A stretch of 9,039 nucleotides of DNA from positions 1-9,039 of the forward strand of contig CAZZIZ010000136.1 in assembly GCA_964654535.1 (NCBI GenBank). The letters run 5' to 3'. This DNA is from CAZZIZ01 sp964654535 (GTDB lineage Bacteria > Bacteroidota > Bacteroidia > Chitinophagales > UBA2359). The notes beneath the pieces are model-generated. The model was not told the origin of the DNA. It did no database searches and worked only from the letters and a program-made list of their open reading frames with translations. Numbering within the stretch: position 1 is the first letter of the stretch; each line of letters starts with the position of its first letter. The translations under genes and the position numbers were made by a program. Positions 1 through 5,322 of this stretch are shown here, one piece after another.

Positions 1-260
1 GGGCTGTTAAGTCTTCGTGATGTCGTTCGGTGAGCCTTAGCACGCCGAGCTTCCTACGGTAGCTAAGTATTCGGCCTGCCATCTGCTTCGTCAATAGACA
101 CTCCCATACTCAAAGGAATCCCTTCCGTGGCGCCGTGCTGGCCAACGCTTCTCACCTCTCTCGTCACGAATCCTTAAAGGCCCGTCCTGTTTCATCGCTA
201 ACTCTATTCTTCGTCGCTTCTCATTTTCTAACAGATTTCGACCTTAACTTAATGACATTG
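1..260. other. GC-rich region without a recognisable gene
   Basis: No convincing protein or known RNA is visible in these 260 bases. The first 180 bases are about 54% G+C, clearly richer than the AT-rich spacers elsewhere in the window. A small stem can be drawn from CTTAGC at 36-41 with GCTAAG at 62-67, and GGAA/TTCC and GGCGCC palindromes lie at 115-135. Open frames here are short and read like chance translation. I compared it from memory with tmRNA, RNase P RNA, SRP RNA and 5S/16S/23S rRNA and found no diagnostic core of any of them. It follows directly on the 3' end of the minus-strand element at 261-440, so it could be a further part of that transcript, a decayed gene, or a separate repeat. 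Confidence 0.4.
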
Positions 261-440
261 CGCGCGAGGGATAGAGGGGTTTGTTTGAGCTCCTGTTGTA
301 AAAAACAAGAAAAGCGCTCAGCTCCTTAAGAGCTGGAGGCGCTTTTTGTTTTTTACAGAACAGAGCGAGCCCCGAAAGCCCGACCCAAGCAATTTTCTTA
401 GCAGCTTGCTGCTAGAAGAAATTTGCGTAGGGACGCGCCC
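261..440 (-). ncRNA. Branched RNA-like element, copy 1 (no insertion)
   Basis: Read on the minus strand, this is a multi-branched fold. The outer closing stem is GCGCG (438-434) with CGCGC (266-262). A first hairpin at 384-432 is closed by CCC/GGG. A conserved linker at 386-364 begins GGGTCGGGCT. A long second hairpin covers 363-293: CTGTT/AACAG, a CT bulge, an 18-bp stem (356-339 with 317-298) whose 3' arm has a CT bulge, a CTC/A internal loop, then CAGCTC-TTAAG-GAGCTG. The closing strand contains CTATCCCTC. Copy 2 at 2329-2682 has the same bulges and linker with different, compensated stems. It begins 5 nt after the stop codon of the DinB-like gene, so it probably lies in that 3' UTR. It lacks the U-tract of a simple terminator. 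From memory, similar GGGCG...CGGGCT...ATCCCT...CGC patterns recur in Bacteroidota genomes; Flavo-1 RNA is one named candidate I cannot verify. Confidence 0.6.
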
Positions 441-445
441 AAATA

Positions 446-955
446 CTATAAATACTTCTCTTCCAGAACTTCCTTATGATGCATTAAGTGTCCCGCAATA
501 ATGTATGCCGTAGATCGCACGGACATAGGTCCACCACTCACCTTGCCTATCAACTTAGATGTATCGTCGTCAATTTGTTTGTAGAAAGCAATACTCGCTT
601 TGCGCACCGCCATAAACTCTGCCGCTAAATCGGAAAAGGACATATCGTTGGCCTTGGAGTGCTCGACGTAGACATCTTGATCGAAACCGGGAATGGGATT
701 TTGCTCTCCCCGACTAATAGCCAAACCGCGATAACAAAAAACGCGCTCGGTATCTATGAGGTGACTAATTATTTCTTTGATACTCCACTTGCCCTCGGCG
801 TAGGCGTAGCTGCCCTTTTCTTCGGGAATGGAAAGTATAAAAGGCATAAAGCTGAGTTCTTGCTGGCGCAGTTCTGCCATTGCAGTACCGTCTTCCACGC
901 GATTGATATAACCGTGGTACCACTCCGCGACTTCTTCCGTGTTTGGTTTATTCAT
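446..955 (-). CDS. DinB/YfiT-like family protein, putative metal-dependent enzyme
   Basis: The 169-residue product has the length and four-helix pattern of the DinB_2 (YfiT-like) superfamily. These cytoplasmic proteins bind a divalent metal through three histidines; several members are thiol S-transferases, but most have no known substrate. The expected ligands are visible: H65 in the motif WSIKEIISHLIDTER (residues 57-71), and H156 and H160 in GHLMHH near the C-terminus. No signal peptide or membrane segment is seen. The ATG at 955 gives a normal N-terminus for the family. A terminator at 981-1019 separates it from the upstream membrane protein, so it probably has its own promoter. Its stop codon is 5 nt from the structured element at 261-440. 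The family call is firm; the reaction is unknown. Confidence 0.88.
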   Translation of the reverse strand: MNKPNTEEVAEWYHGYINRVEDGTAMAELRQQELSFMPFILSIPEEKGSYAYAEGKWSIKEIISHLIDTERVFCYRGLAISRGEQNPIPGFDQDVYVEHSKANDMSFSDLAAEFMAVRKASIAFYKQIDDDTSKLIGKVSGGPMSVRSTAYIIAGHLMHHKEVLEEKYL

Positions 956-980
956 AGCATTAAGTTACGGCTATGACTTA

Positions 981-1019
981 GAAAAAGAAAAGCCTCATTT
1001 TTAAGTTAAAAATGAGGCT
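981..1019 (-). terminator. Intrinsic terminator of the 1041-1448 gene
   Basis: AGCCTCATTTTT (991-1002) pairs perfectly with 1008-1019 around a 5-nt loop. Read on the minus strand, the hairpin is followed by a U-rich tract (TTTTCTTTTTC). It lies about 20 bp past the stop codon of the small membrane protein and before the DinB-like start, so it should separate the two transcripts. Confidence 0.85.
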
Positions 1020-1040
1020 CTTCCACGAATGCAATCTGGA

Positions 1041-1448
1041 TTAGACCATTCTCCGAATTTCTTCATTAAAGTAAGCCGAGGCCACTGCTGATATCAAAAC
1101 AATCAGTGCGGCTATTATCATTAAGGGTTGAAGGTTGGGCGCAACGATTATGCTCATCAAAGCACAGAGCATAATAAACGCATAGGCCGATTCAACAATA
1201 GGTCTAATGGATGTAAAAAGTATAGCGACAACTGCTAGTAAGTTCAAAAAGATGATCGGATAAAGGATGAATAGTGAATGAGTCACAAATACTTGGCTAA
1301 ACAGATCTGATTTAAACAACAAGCCAAGCATAACTGCTAGCACCATTAAACAGCAAATAGCAGTGCTCAGCCAATAGGACAAAAATGCAGCTCTCTGGGT
1401 GTTTTCGCTTAGGGATTTCTGGCGGGCTAATAGTATACTTAGCTTCAT
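1041..1448 (-). CDS. Small four-helix membrane protein, diverged DoxX-like paralogue
   Basis: The 135-residue protein has four predicted membrane helices at about residues 23-45, 55-79, 84-103 and 107-127, with a short basic N-terminus. It aligns along its length with the 138-residue neighbour at 1657-2073: YWLST (25-29) matches YWVST, the LYP at 62-64 matches VYP, and SAYA (87-90) matches WAYA. The neighbour looks like the DoxX-like (DoxX_2) family, so this is probably a diverged relative. It lacks the LGYP motif just before the second helix. No catalytic residues are seen and no function can be assigned. It has its own intrinsic terminator, and the upstream gene ends in another, so the two are separate transcripts despite being tandem. 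Confidence 0.7.
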   Translation of the reverse strand: MKLSILLARQKSLSENTQRAAFLSYWLSTAICCLMVLAVMLGLLFKSDLFSQVFVTHSLFILYPIIFLNLLAVVAILFTSIRPIVESAYAFIMLCALMSIIVAPNLQPLMIIAALIVLISAVASAYFNEEIRRMV

Positions 1449-1589
1449 AACGGGGTTTTTTAGTTTGCTTGGCTGATTAACTACTTCTCCAAGGCTAAAT
1501 ATTAATAAACTAAGCTTCCTAAGAGTTTTCTACATATTGGTTGGTTTCTATTGATAACCCTTCAACTGGGCAAAATTTAGCGCTGTGGC
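1449..1589. other. Spacer between the two DoxX-like genes
   Basis: This AT-rich spacer must contain the promoter of the 1041-1448 gene, because the upstream gene ends in a strong terminator. I see no clear Bacteroidota-type TTTG / TAnnTTTG promoter pair and no other feature. Confidence 0.4.
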
Positions 1590-1618
1590 AAAAAAAACCC
1601 TGAGTAAAAACTCAGGGT
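1590..1618 (-). terminator. Intrinsic terminator of the 1657-2073 gene
   Basis: On the minus strand ACCCTGAGT (1605-1597 complement pairing with 1610-1618) forms a perfect 9-bp stem with a 4-nt loop, followed by eight consecutive T. This is a textbook rho-independent terminator, about 40 bp past the stop codon. Confidence 0.92.
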
Positions 1619-1656
1619 AACGAGATTCGTTTACGAACAACAACAATCTCAATATT

Positions 1657-2073
1657 TTACTTTACGCCTTTTAGCTGTTTACTCGAAACGTAAGAAGTTA
1701 TAATTAGCGATAAAGCTATTAGCGCCGGAGCCGGATGTCCAACATTGGAACAGACGTGTGCCGCTAGTGCGAAAATAGAGACAAAGAAGAATCCTGCATA
1801 GGCCCATTCTGACAGGAGTTTCGACTTGTAGGTTATGATGGCTATAATTCCCACAATTTTAGCGAAAGCCAAAGGATAGACCAATGAGGCAGGATAGCCC
1901 AGAGCCAAAAAAGTACCTTTTGCGGCTTCGTTCTCGCCGAGCATGTAAATGACTGCAGCGATCATTAAGGCACATAGGGCAAGCGTAGAAACCCAGTAAA
2001 CTACTTCGGTTAAGGTGGTGTTGGTGCGTTTGTTTATTAGCGCTTTTTCTGATTTGAGTAAAGTCGTTTTCAT
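1657..2073 (-). CDS. DoxX-like family membrane protein
   Basis: The 138-residue product has four predicted membrane helices at about 24-46, 62-82, 86-107 and 115-131. The pattern resembles the DoxX_2/DoxX-like family: YWVST opening helix 1, LGYP (58-61) just before helix 2, a KIVG segment in helix 2, SEWAYAG opening helix 3, and a histidine-containing loop (H106, H113) before helix 4. Members are inner-membrane proteins; some DoxX relatives are linked to redox or stress functions, but the DoxX-like subgroup has no settled activity. The ATG at 2073 leaves an unusually long polar N-terminus of about 22 residues. It ends in a strong terminator. The paralogue at 1041-1448 lies next in line, which suggests an old tandem duplication. 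Confidence 0.75.
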   Translation of the reverse strand: MKTTLLKSEKALINKRTNTTLTEVVYWVSTLALCALMIAAVIYMLGENEAAKGTFLALGYPASLVYPLAFAKIVGIIAIITYKSKLLSEWAYAGFFFVSIFALAAHVCSNVGHPAPALIALSLIITSYVSSKQLKGVK

Positions 2074-2328
2074 ACCTCTGATTTGTGGACATATAGCCCG
2101 GCTAGGAAATAAGCACTGTATGAAGTTTGCAAATAAAACTGGCGGTCAGATTCTTTATAATGGTATATGGTTTCTTAATTGATTACTACGCACGTTTTGT
2201 CCAAACTTGATTTTGTTTACGCTTACACATAAAATAGAGATATTGGGGTCAACAAAAGTCGTGACTTTTTTTTCTGTTGCATGTAAAAAGATGTTTTTCG
2301 TTTGGTTAATAGGGAGTGGAATCAATTT
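2074..2328. other. AT-rich spacer upstream of the DoxX-like gene
   Basis: No gene is supported here. On the minus strand it should carry the promoter of the 1657-2073 gene; on the plus strand it would have to carry any promoter of the structured element starting at 2329. A TTTG at about 2301 followed by TCAATTTG at 2322-2329 vaguely resembles a Bacteroidota promoter, but the spacing (17) is short and the -7 box lacks TA. An AAAGT/ACTTT mini-stem with a T-run near 2256-2273 is too weak to call a terminator. Confidence 0.35.
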
Positions 2329-2682
2329 GGGCGTGCCCCTTCTTGCAAGATCGTATCGCTTCTTCCGCAAAGCGGAAAGCGCTACACCCTTGCAAAGGGT
2401 CGGGCTCTCGGGAGTCGCTCTGTTCTGTTGCTGATAAAAAGTCTCTCTAGCTCTTAGGAGCTAAAGACTTTTCTTATCAGCAACAACAGGAGCTTCAACA
2501 AGACCAGCAGAAATGTTGAGTCGTGCGAATTATTCAGAAGCAAAAATTTCATAGTTCAAGGCAAAAAGCGCAGACATAGCCCCGCTATGGCGAGCATTTT
2601 TAACGAAGAAATATGAAATTTTTGCTTGAAGAATCCGCGCTACTTAATGTTTCTGCTGGTCTAGCCCTCCATCCCTCACGCG
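2329..2682 (+). ncRNA. Branched RNA-like element, copy 2 (with inserted hairpin)
   Basis: This is the same architecture as 261-440, in the opposite orientation. The outer stem is GCGTG (2331-2335) with CACGC (2677-2681). Hairpin 1 pairs CCCTT-CT-TGCAA (2337-2348) with TTGCAAAGGG (2390-2399), with an inner arm CGCT-TC-TTCCGC / GCGGAA-AGCG (2357-2381). The linker at 2397-2419 matches copy 1 at 20 of 23 positions. Hairpin 2 (2420-2489) has CTGTT/AACAG, a CT bulge, an 18-bp stem (2427-2444 with 2465-2484) with the same CT bulge in the 3' arm, the same CTC/A internal loop, and TAGCTC-TTAG-GAGCTA. The shared block AACAGGAGCT follows, then a 162-nt hairpin absent from copy 1, then CATCCCTC. It ends 14 nt from the FKBP stop codon in convergent orientation, so no protein gene lies upstream on its own strand. 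Confidence 0.62.
2501..2662 (+). repeat. 162-nt near-perfect palindrome inside element copy 2
   Basis: The base is a perfect 13-bp stem (2501-2513 with 2650-2662). It continues, with one mismatch, through 13 further pairs (2514-2527 with 2636-2649). A perfect 16-bp stem follows (2538-2553 with 2612-2627), then a looser AAAAA/TTTTT part, and it ends in CATAGC-CCC-GCTATG (2575-2589). Four pairs in the lower stem are G-T on the plus strand and would be A-C mismatches on the minus strand, so a plus-strand RNA folds better. Copy 1 of the surrounding element has only a few bases at this place, so this looks like an inserted MITE-like palindrome or an optional RNA arm. From memory, blocks like GTTCAAGGC...AACGAAGAA around a CATAGC hairpin recur in Bacteroidota genomes; I could not check this. 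Confidence 0.75.
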
Positions 2683-2696
2683 ACTTCTCGGAAAGC

Positions 2697-3425
2697 TTAT
2701 TTCAAAATATCGATTAACTCCACTTCGTAAATAAGCGTAGCGTTGGGAGGGATGTTACTATTGCGCACGGCATCTTTGTAAGCCAAACTAGGCGGAATGA
2801 AAAATTGAAACTTAGAACCAACACTCATTAATTGCAATCCTTCTGTCCAACCGGGAATAACTTTGTTCAGTGGGAAAGAAGCTGGTGCGCCACGCTCATA
2901 AGAATTGTCAAAGAATGATCCGTCGATAAATGTTCCTTTGTAATGCACGACAACTGTGCTTTCTGCTTTTGGTTTGTCTCCGGTGCCTTCCCTAAGTATT
3001 TTGTACTGCAAGCCAGAATCGGTTTTAACTACTCCTTCTGCTTTGGCATTGGCTCTTAGAAAAGCACTGCCCTCTTTGGCATTTTTTTCGGCCAGCATTT
3101 TAAACTCCTCGGATTTCATTTCTTCCTTGGGCTTAGTCATTTCGAGCAAAAGGCGAGCACTTTCGTCTTGACTTAGCAAAGTAGGCTTGCCATCGATGGT
3201 ATCAAATATTCCTTGGGCCAATGCCTCTTTCGTTATCTCAACATTCATCTGCCCTTGGACTATATCTCTCCCAATAAATGTCCCAATGGCATAAGACAGA
3301 CTGTCTTGCTTGTTGCTTAGTACTACAACTGGCTCTGTTTTAGTTTCGGCGATTTTCTTGGCGCTATTGCAAGCTGTCGACGCTAGGAGCATAAATGCTG
3401 CTAGGAATAATATTGTCGGTTTCAT
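2697..3425 (-). CDS. FKBP-type peptidyl-prolyl cis-trans isomerase, lipoprotein
   Basis: This 242-residue protein resembles the FkpA/Mip group: an N-terminal helical FKBP_N region and a C-terminal FKBP domain that isomerises X-Pro bonds and acts as a folding chaperone in the periplasm. A lipoprotein signal is visible: a hydrophobic stretch (4-15), then STAC with the acylated Cys at 19. FKBP_N covers about 42-130 (SLSYAIG, ITKEALAQGI, charged helix). The FKBP domain covers about 138-242. Active-site positions match FKBP12: Y162, F172, D173, F184, V189-I190, W193, Y216; F99 of FKBP12 is replaced by Y233. It starts 14 bp after the T9SS cargo gene and is probably in one transcript with it. No classic terminator follows; transcription would run into the antisense of element copy 2. 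Confidence 0.95.
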   Translation of the reverse strand: MKPTILFLAAFMLLASTACNSAKKIAETKTEPVVVLSNKQDSLSYAIGTFIGRDIVQGQMNVEITKEALAQGIFDTIDGKPTLLSQDESARLLLEMTKPKEEMKSEEFKMLAEKNAKEGSAFLRANAKAEGVVKTDSGLQYKILREGTGDKPKAESTVVVHYKGTFIDGSFFDNSYERGAPASFPLNKVIPGWTEGLQLMSVGSKFQFFIPPSLAYKDAVRNSNIPPNATLIYEVELIDILK

Positions 3426-3439
3426 TTGAGATTTGCGTT

Positions 3440-5209
3440 TTAGTTTTGGATTAGGATTCGCTTTTGATAGCGTACACCCTTTAGGCTCAAAACTAGAAAA
3501 TATATTCCATCGGCGTATTCCTGTAAATCAATATTGTGATTTCCAGAAGGCAGGCTTAAGGTCTTTATCAAGCGCGCGGTCGCATCGTAGAGGAATACTT
3601 GTGTTGCCGCATTCAAGTGTATACTTAACACATCTTTTACAGGATTCGGAAAAACGCTGATGTCACTGCTTTCATTTAAATCTTGGATACCAACTGGGCA
3701 GTCTACTGGTTCTGTTAACTCCCAATAAGCGTAGCAGCCATTTTTATCAGTAGCATGTAGAAATATTGCTTGGTCAGTAATCCCAAAAAACTCCGTATGC
3801 GTTTCTCCGGGAGACAATTCTATTGAAATACCTTGACGCCCTGCTATGGTATAGCTAGCATTGTTATCAGTTTCAGGGGCTCCGCCAGTAATTTCCCAAG
3901 TGACACCGTAAGAGTTTCCACCTGCTCCGCACAATACTGTCGATTCAACAATTAATTCATTGGTGCAACTATAGTTCAAATCGCAGAGACAGTCTTGATC
4001 TAATGTTCCTTCAAATCCTATTTCGTTCGTGCAAGGAAGTCCAGCGCAGTTTTCCAAATCAAAAATGGCCTCTAGACAACTTTCATCATTGGCATTATTT
4101 AGGTCACGTGCATCGTTGGGACTAAAAATGTAAGCGCATATGGTTTCATGACAGGAAGCACTATTAGTAGTCGGCCAGTCTTCGAGCTCAATCACTGAGC
4201 TCTCTCCTGGAGCGATACAATCGTTTATTTGAATGGTACGTCTTTCGAAGCGGGTACACCAGGGAGTCTGAATCTCGCCGCGATCCAGACTCAATTCGAA
4301 GGAGCAAATATCGCTATCGCCCATATTACTCACTTCAAGACTTATACCAGTCATAAGCGAATTGCATAAGCTAACTGCGGTTTCAGATTGATAATAAACA
4401 AAAGTCTCAACCTCGAGTTGGGTAATAGCTAAATCGCGATTCTCGGTTGACGGGTTACTTTGCTCAAATCGTTCTACATAAAATCCACTTGCAGCACCAA
4501 AACTGACCAGCGACGACTCAATCACTAAATCTCCGTTTTGGAAAGTTTCAGCAGTCGGGCCATTTGCTAAACTTGTTACACTATTTGGAATGATGTCACA
4601 GACTATTTCAGTGTCTTCAATTAGCTCATAAGGTTCCGACACTAGGGTGTAGTTGTCTAATAGTTCTCCAAGTGGACTATAGCTTAGAATTAAAGCATAA
4701 TCAAATGCTAACAGTGCATCCTCGAAGAAGCCACGAACGACTACTACGACATTGCCAACCTGATCTTGACAGATTTCTTCAATAAGAAAGTGCTCAGCAT
4801 AGGAAGTAGGGTAATCGTCTATTTCTAGTAGGTCGTGGAAATAACTGAAATCAGAATAAACTACTATTGGCAATTCATCGAATGGCGCAAAAATCACATA
4901 TCCGTCTCCAGCACAGCCAATATTATTATCATAGGAACCGGCAAACACTATGGATTCATTTGTAACGAAACTGGTGTGCGGGTAATTAGTCGTGTATCCT
5001 GGACGAAAGGCAAAAAAGTCTGGATCTAACTGACCAGTCTGATGTGTAGCAAGTGCACCAAAATGATTTTCTTCATCGACTTTGTCTCCATCATTTTCGA
5101 CAGCAAAGAGATGCTTACTAGAAAAGCAGCTTAAAAAAAGAAGCAAACAAAGCCAGAGAGTTATACGCGGAATGACTACTTCTTGCTGTTGCGTACTGTT
5201 GAGTTTCAT
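3440..5209 (-). CDS. Secreted protein with T9SS type A sorting domain and CARDB-like domain
   Basis: The 589-residue protein has an N-terminal signal peptide (hydrophobic core about 16-30) and a C-terminal Por-secretion sorting domain from about 517: VFPNPVKD (519-526), then LYDATARLIKTLSL and a closing segment with DGIYFLVL and KRILIQ. In known T9SS cargo this domain directs passage through the outer membrane, where it is usually removed with release or surface anchoring. Residues about 280-385 look like a CARDB adhesion-type beta-sandwich: a VSNMGDSDI start, a central PGESS, and DARDLNNANDESC at the end. A Cys-rich segment lies at 388-427. The first 250 residues are rich in aromatic and acidic residues and not recognised. 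No catalytic motif is seen; an adhesive or binding role is inference. It is probably the first gene of a two-gene transcript with the FKBP gene. Confidence 0.88.
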   Translation of the reverse strand: MKLNSTQQQEVVIPRITLWLCLLLFLSCFSSKHLFAVENDGDKVDEENHFGALATHQTGQLDPDFFAFRPGYTTNYPHTSFVTNESIVFAGSYDNNIGCAGDGYVIFAPFDELPIVVYSDFSYFHDLLEIDDYPTSYAEHFLIEEICQDQVGNVVVVVRGFFEDALLAFDYALILSYSPLGELLDNYTLVSEPYELIEDTEIVCDIIPNSVTSLANGPTAETFQNGDLVIESSLVSFGAASGFYVERFEQSNPSTENRDLAITQLEVETFVYYQSETAVSLCNSLMTGISLEVSNMGDSDICSFELSLDRGEIQTPWCTRFERRTIQINDCIAPGESSVIELEDWPTTNSASCHETICAYIFSPNDARDLNNANDESCLEAIFDLENCAGLPCTNEIGFEGTLDQDCLCDLNYSCTNELIVESTVLCGAGGNSYGVTWEITGGAPETDNNASYTIAGRQGISIELSPGETHTEFFGITDQAIFLHATDKNGCYAYWELTEPVDCPVGIQDLNESSDISVFPNPVKDVLSIHLNAATQVFLYDATARLIKTLSLPSGNHNIDLQEYADGIYFLVLSLKGVRYQKRILIQN

Positions 5210-5322
5210 ATATAGTTCGCAAAATATGAAATGTCAACTAATTTCAGTCCACATAATCTCTATTGGGATTGTCATATTTTTTTGACCACCAGTTAAAAAC
5301 TCAGCGTTAATAAGCGCGATCA
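5210..5322. other. Spacer between channel gene and T9SS gene
   Basis: This holds the end of the channel transcript and the promoter of the T9SS gene. A weak imperfect hairpin (GCGCTTATTAACGC on the minus strand, near 5303-5316) followed by GAGTTTTTA could be a poor terminator. A TATTTTG at 5226-5220 on the minus strand resembles part of a Bacteroidota -7 box, but no TTTG is found at the right distance. Confidence 0.3.

Noticed and set aside
1..180. Possible rRNA, tmRNA or RNase P RNA fragment because of high GC
   Set aside because: No conserved core of any of these RNAs could be found on either strand.
135..329. Plus-strand open frame of 64 codons at the left edge
   Set aside because: It runs through the P3 hairpin and closing strand of element copy 1, is low in protein-like features and matches no family; chance frame.
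298..356. Long hairpin read as a simple rho-independent terminator
   Set aside because: The stem has conserved internal bulges shared with copy 2 and no trailing U-tract in the sense direction; it belongs to a larger branched fold.
2256..2273. AAAGT/ACTTT mini-stem followed by T-run as a plus-strand terminator
   Set aside because: The stem is very short and AT-only apart from two pairs, and no plus-strand gene precedes it.
2301..2329. TTTG ... TCAATTTG as a Bacteroidota promoter for element copy 2
   Set aside because: Spacing is 17 instead of about 19 and the -7 box lacks the TA; it would also start transcription inside the outer stem.
2155..2434. Open frames on both strands around the start of element copy 2
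   Set aside because: Both run across the spacer or the structured element, with no family signal; structure explains this sequence better than coding.
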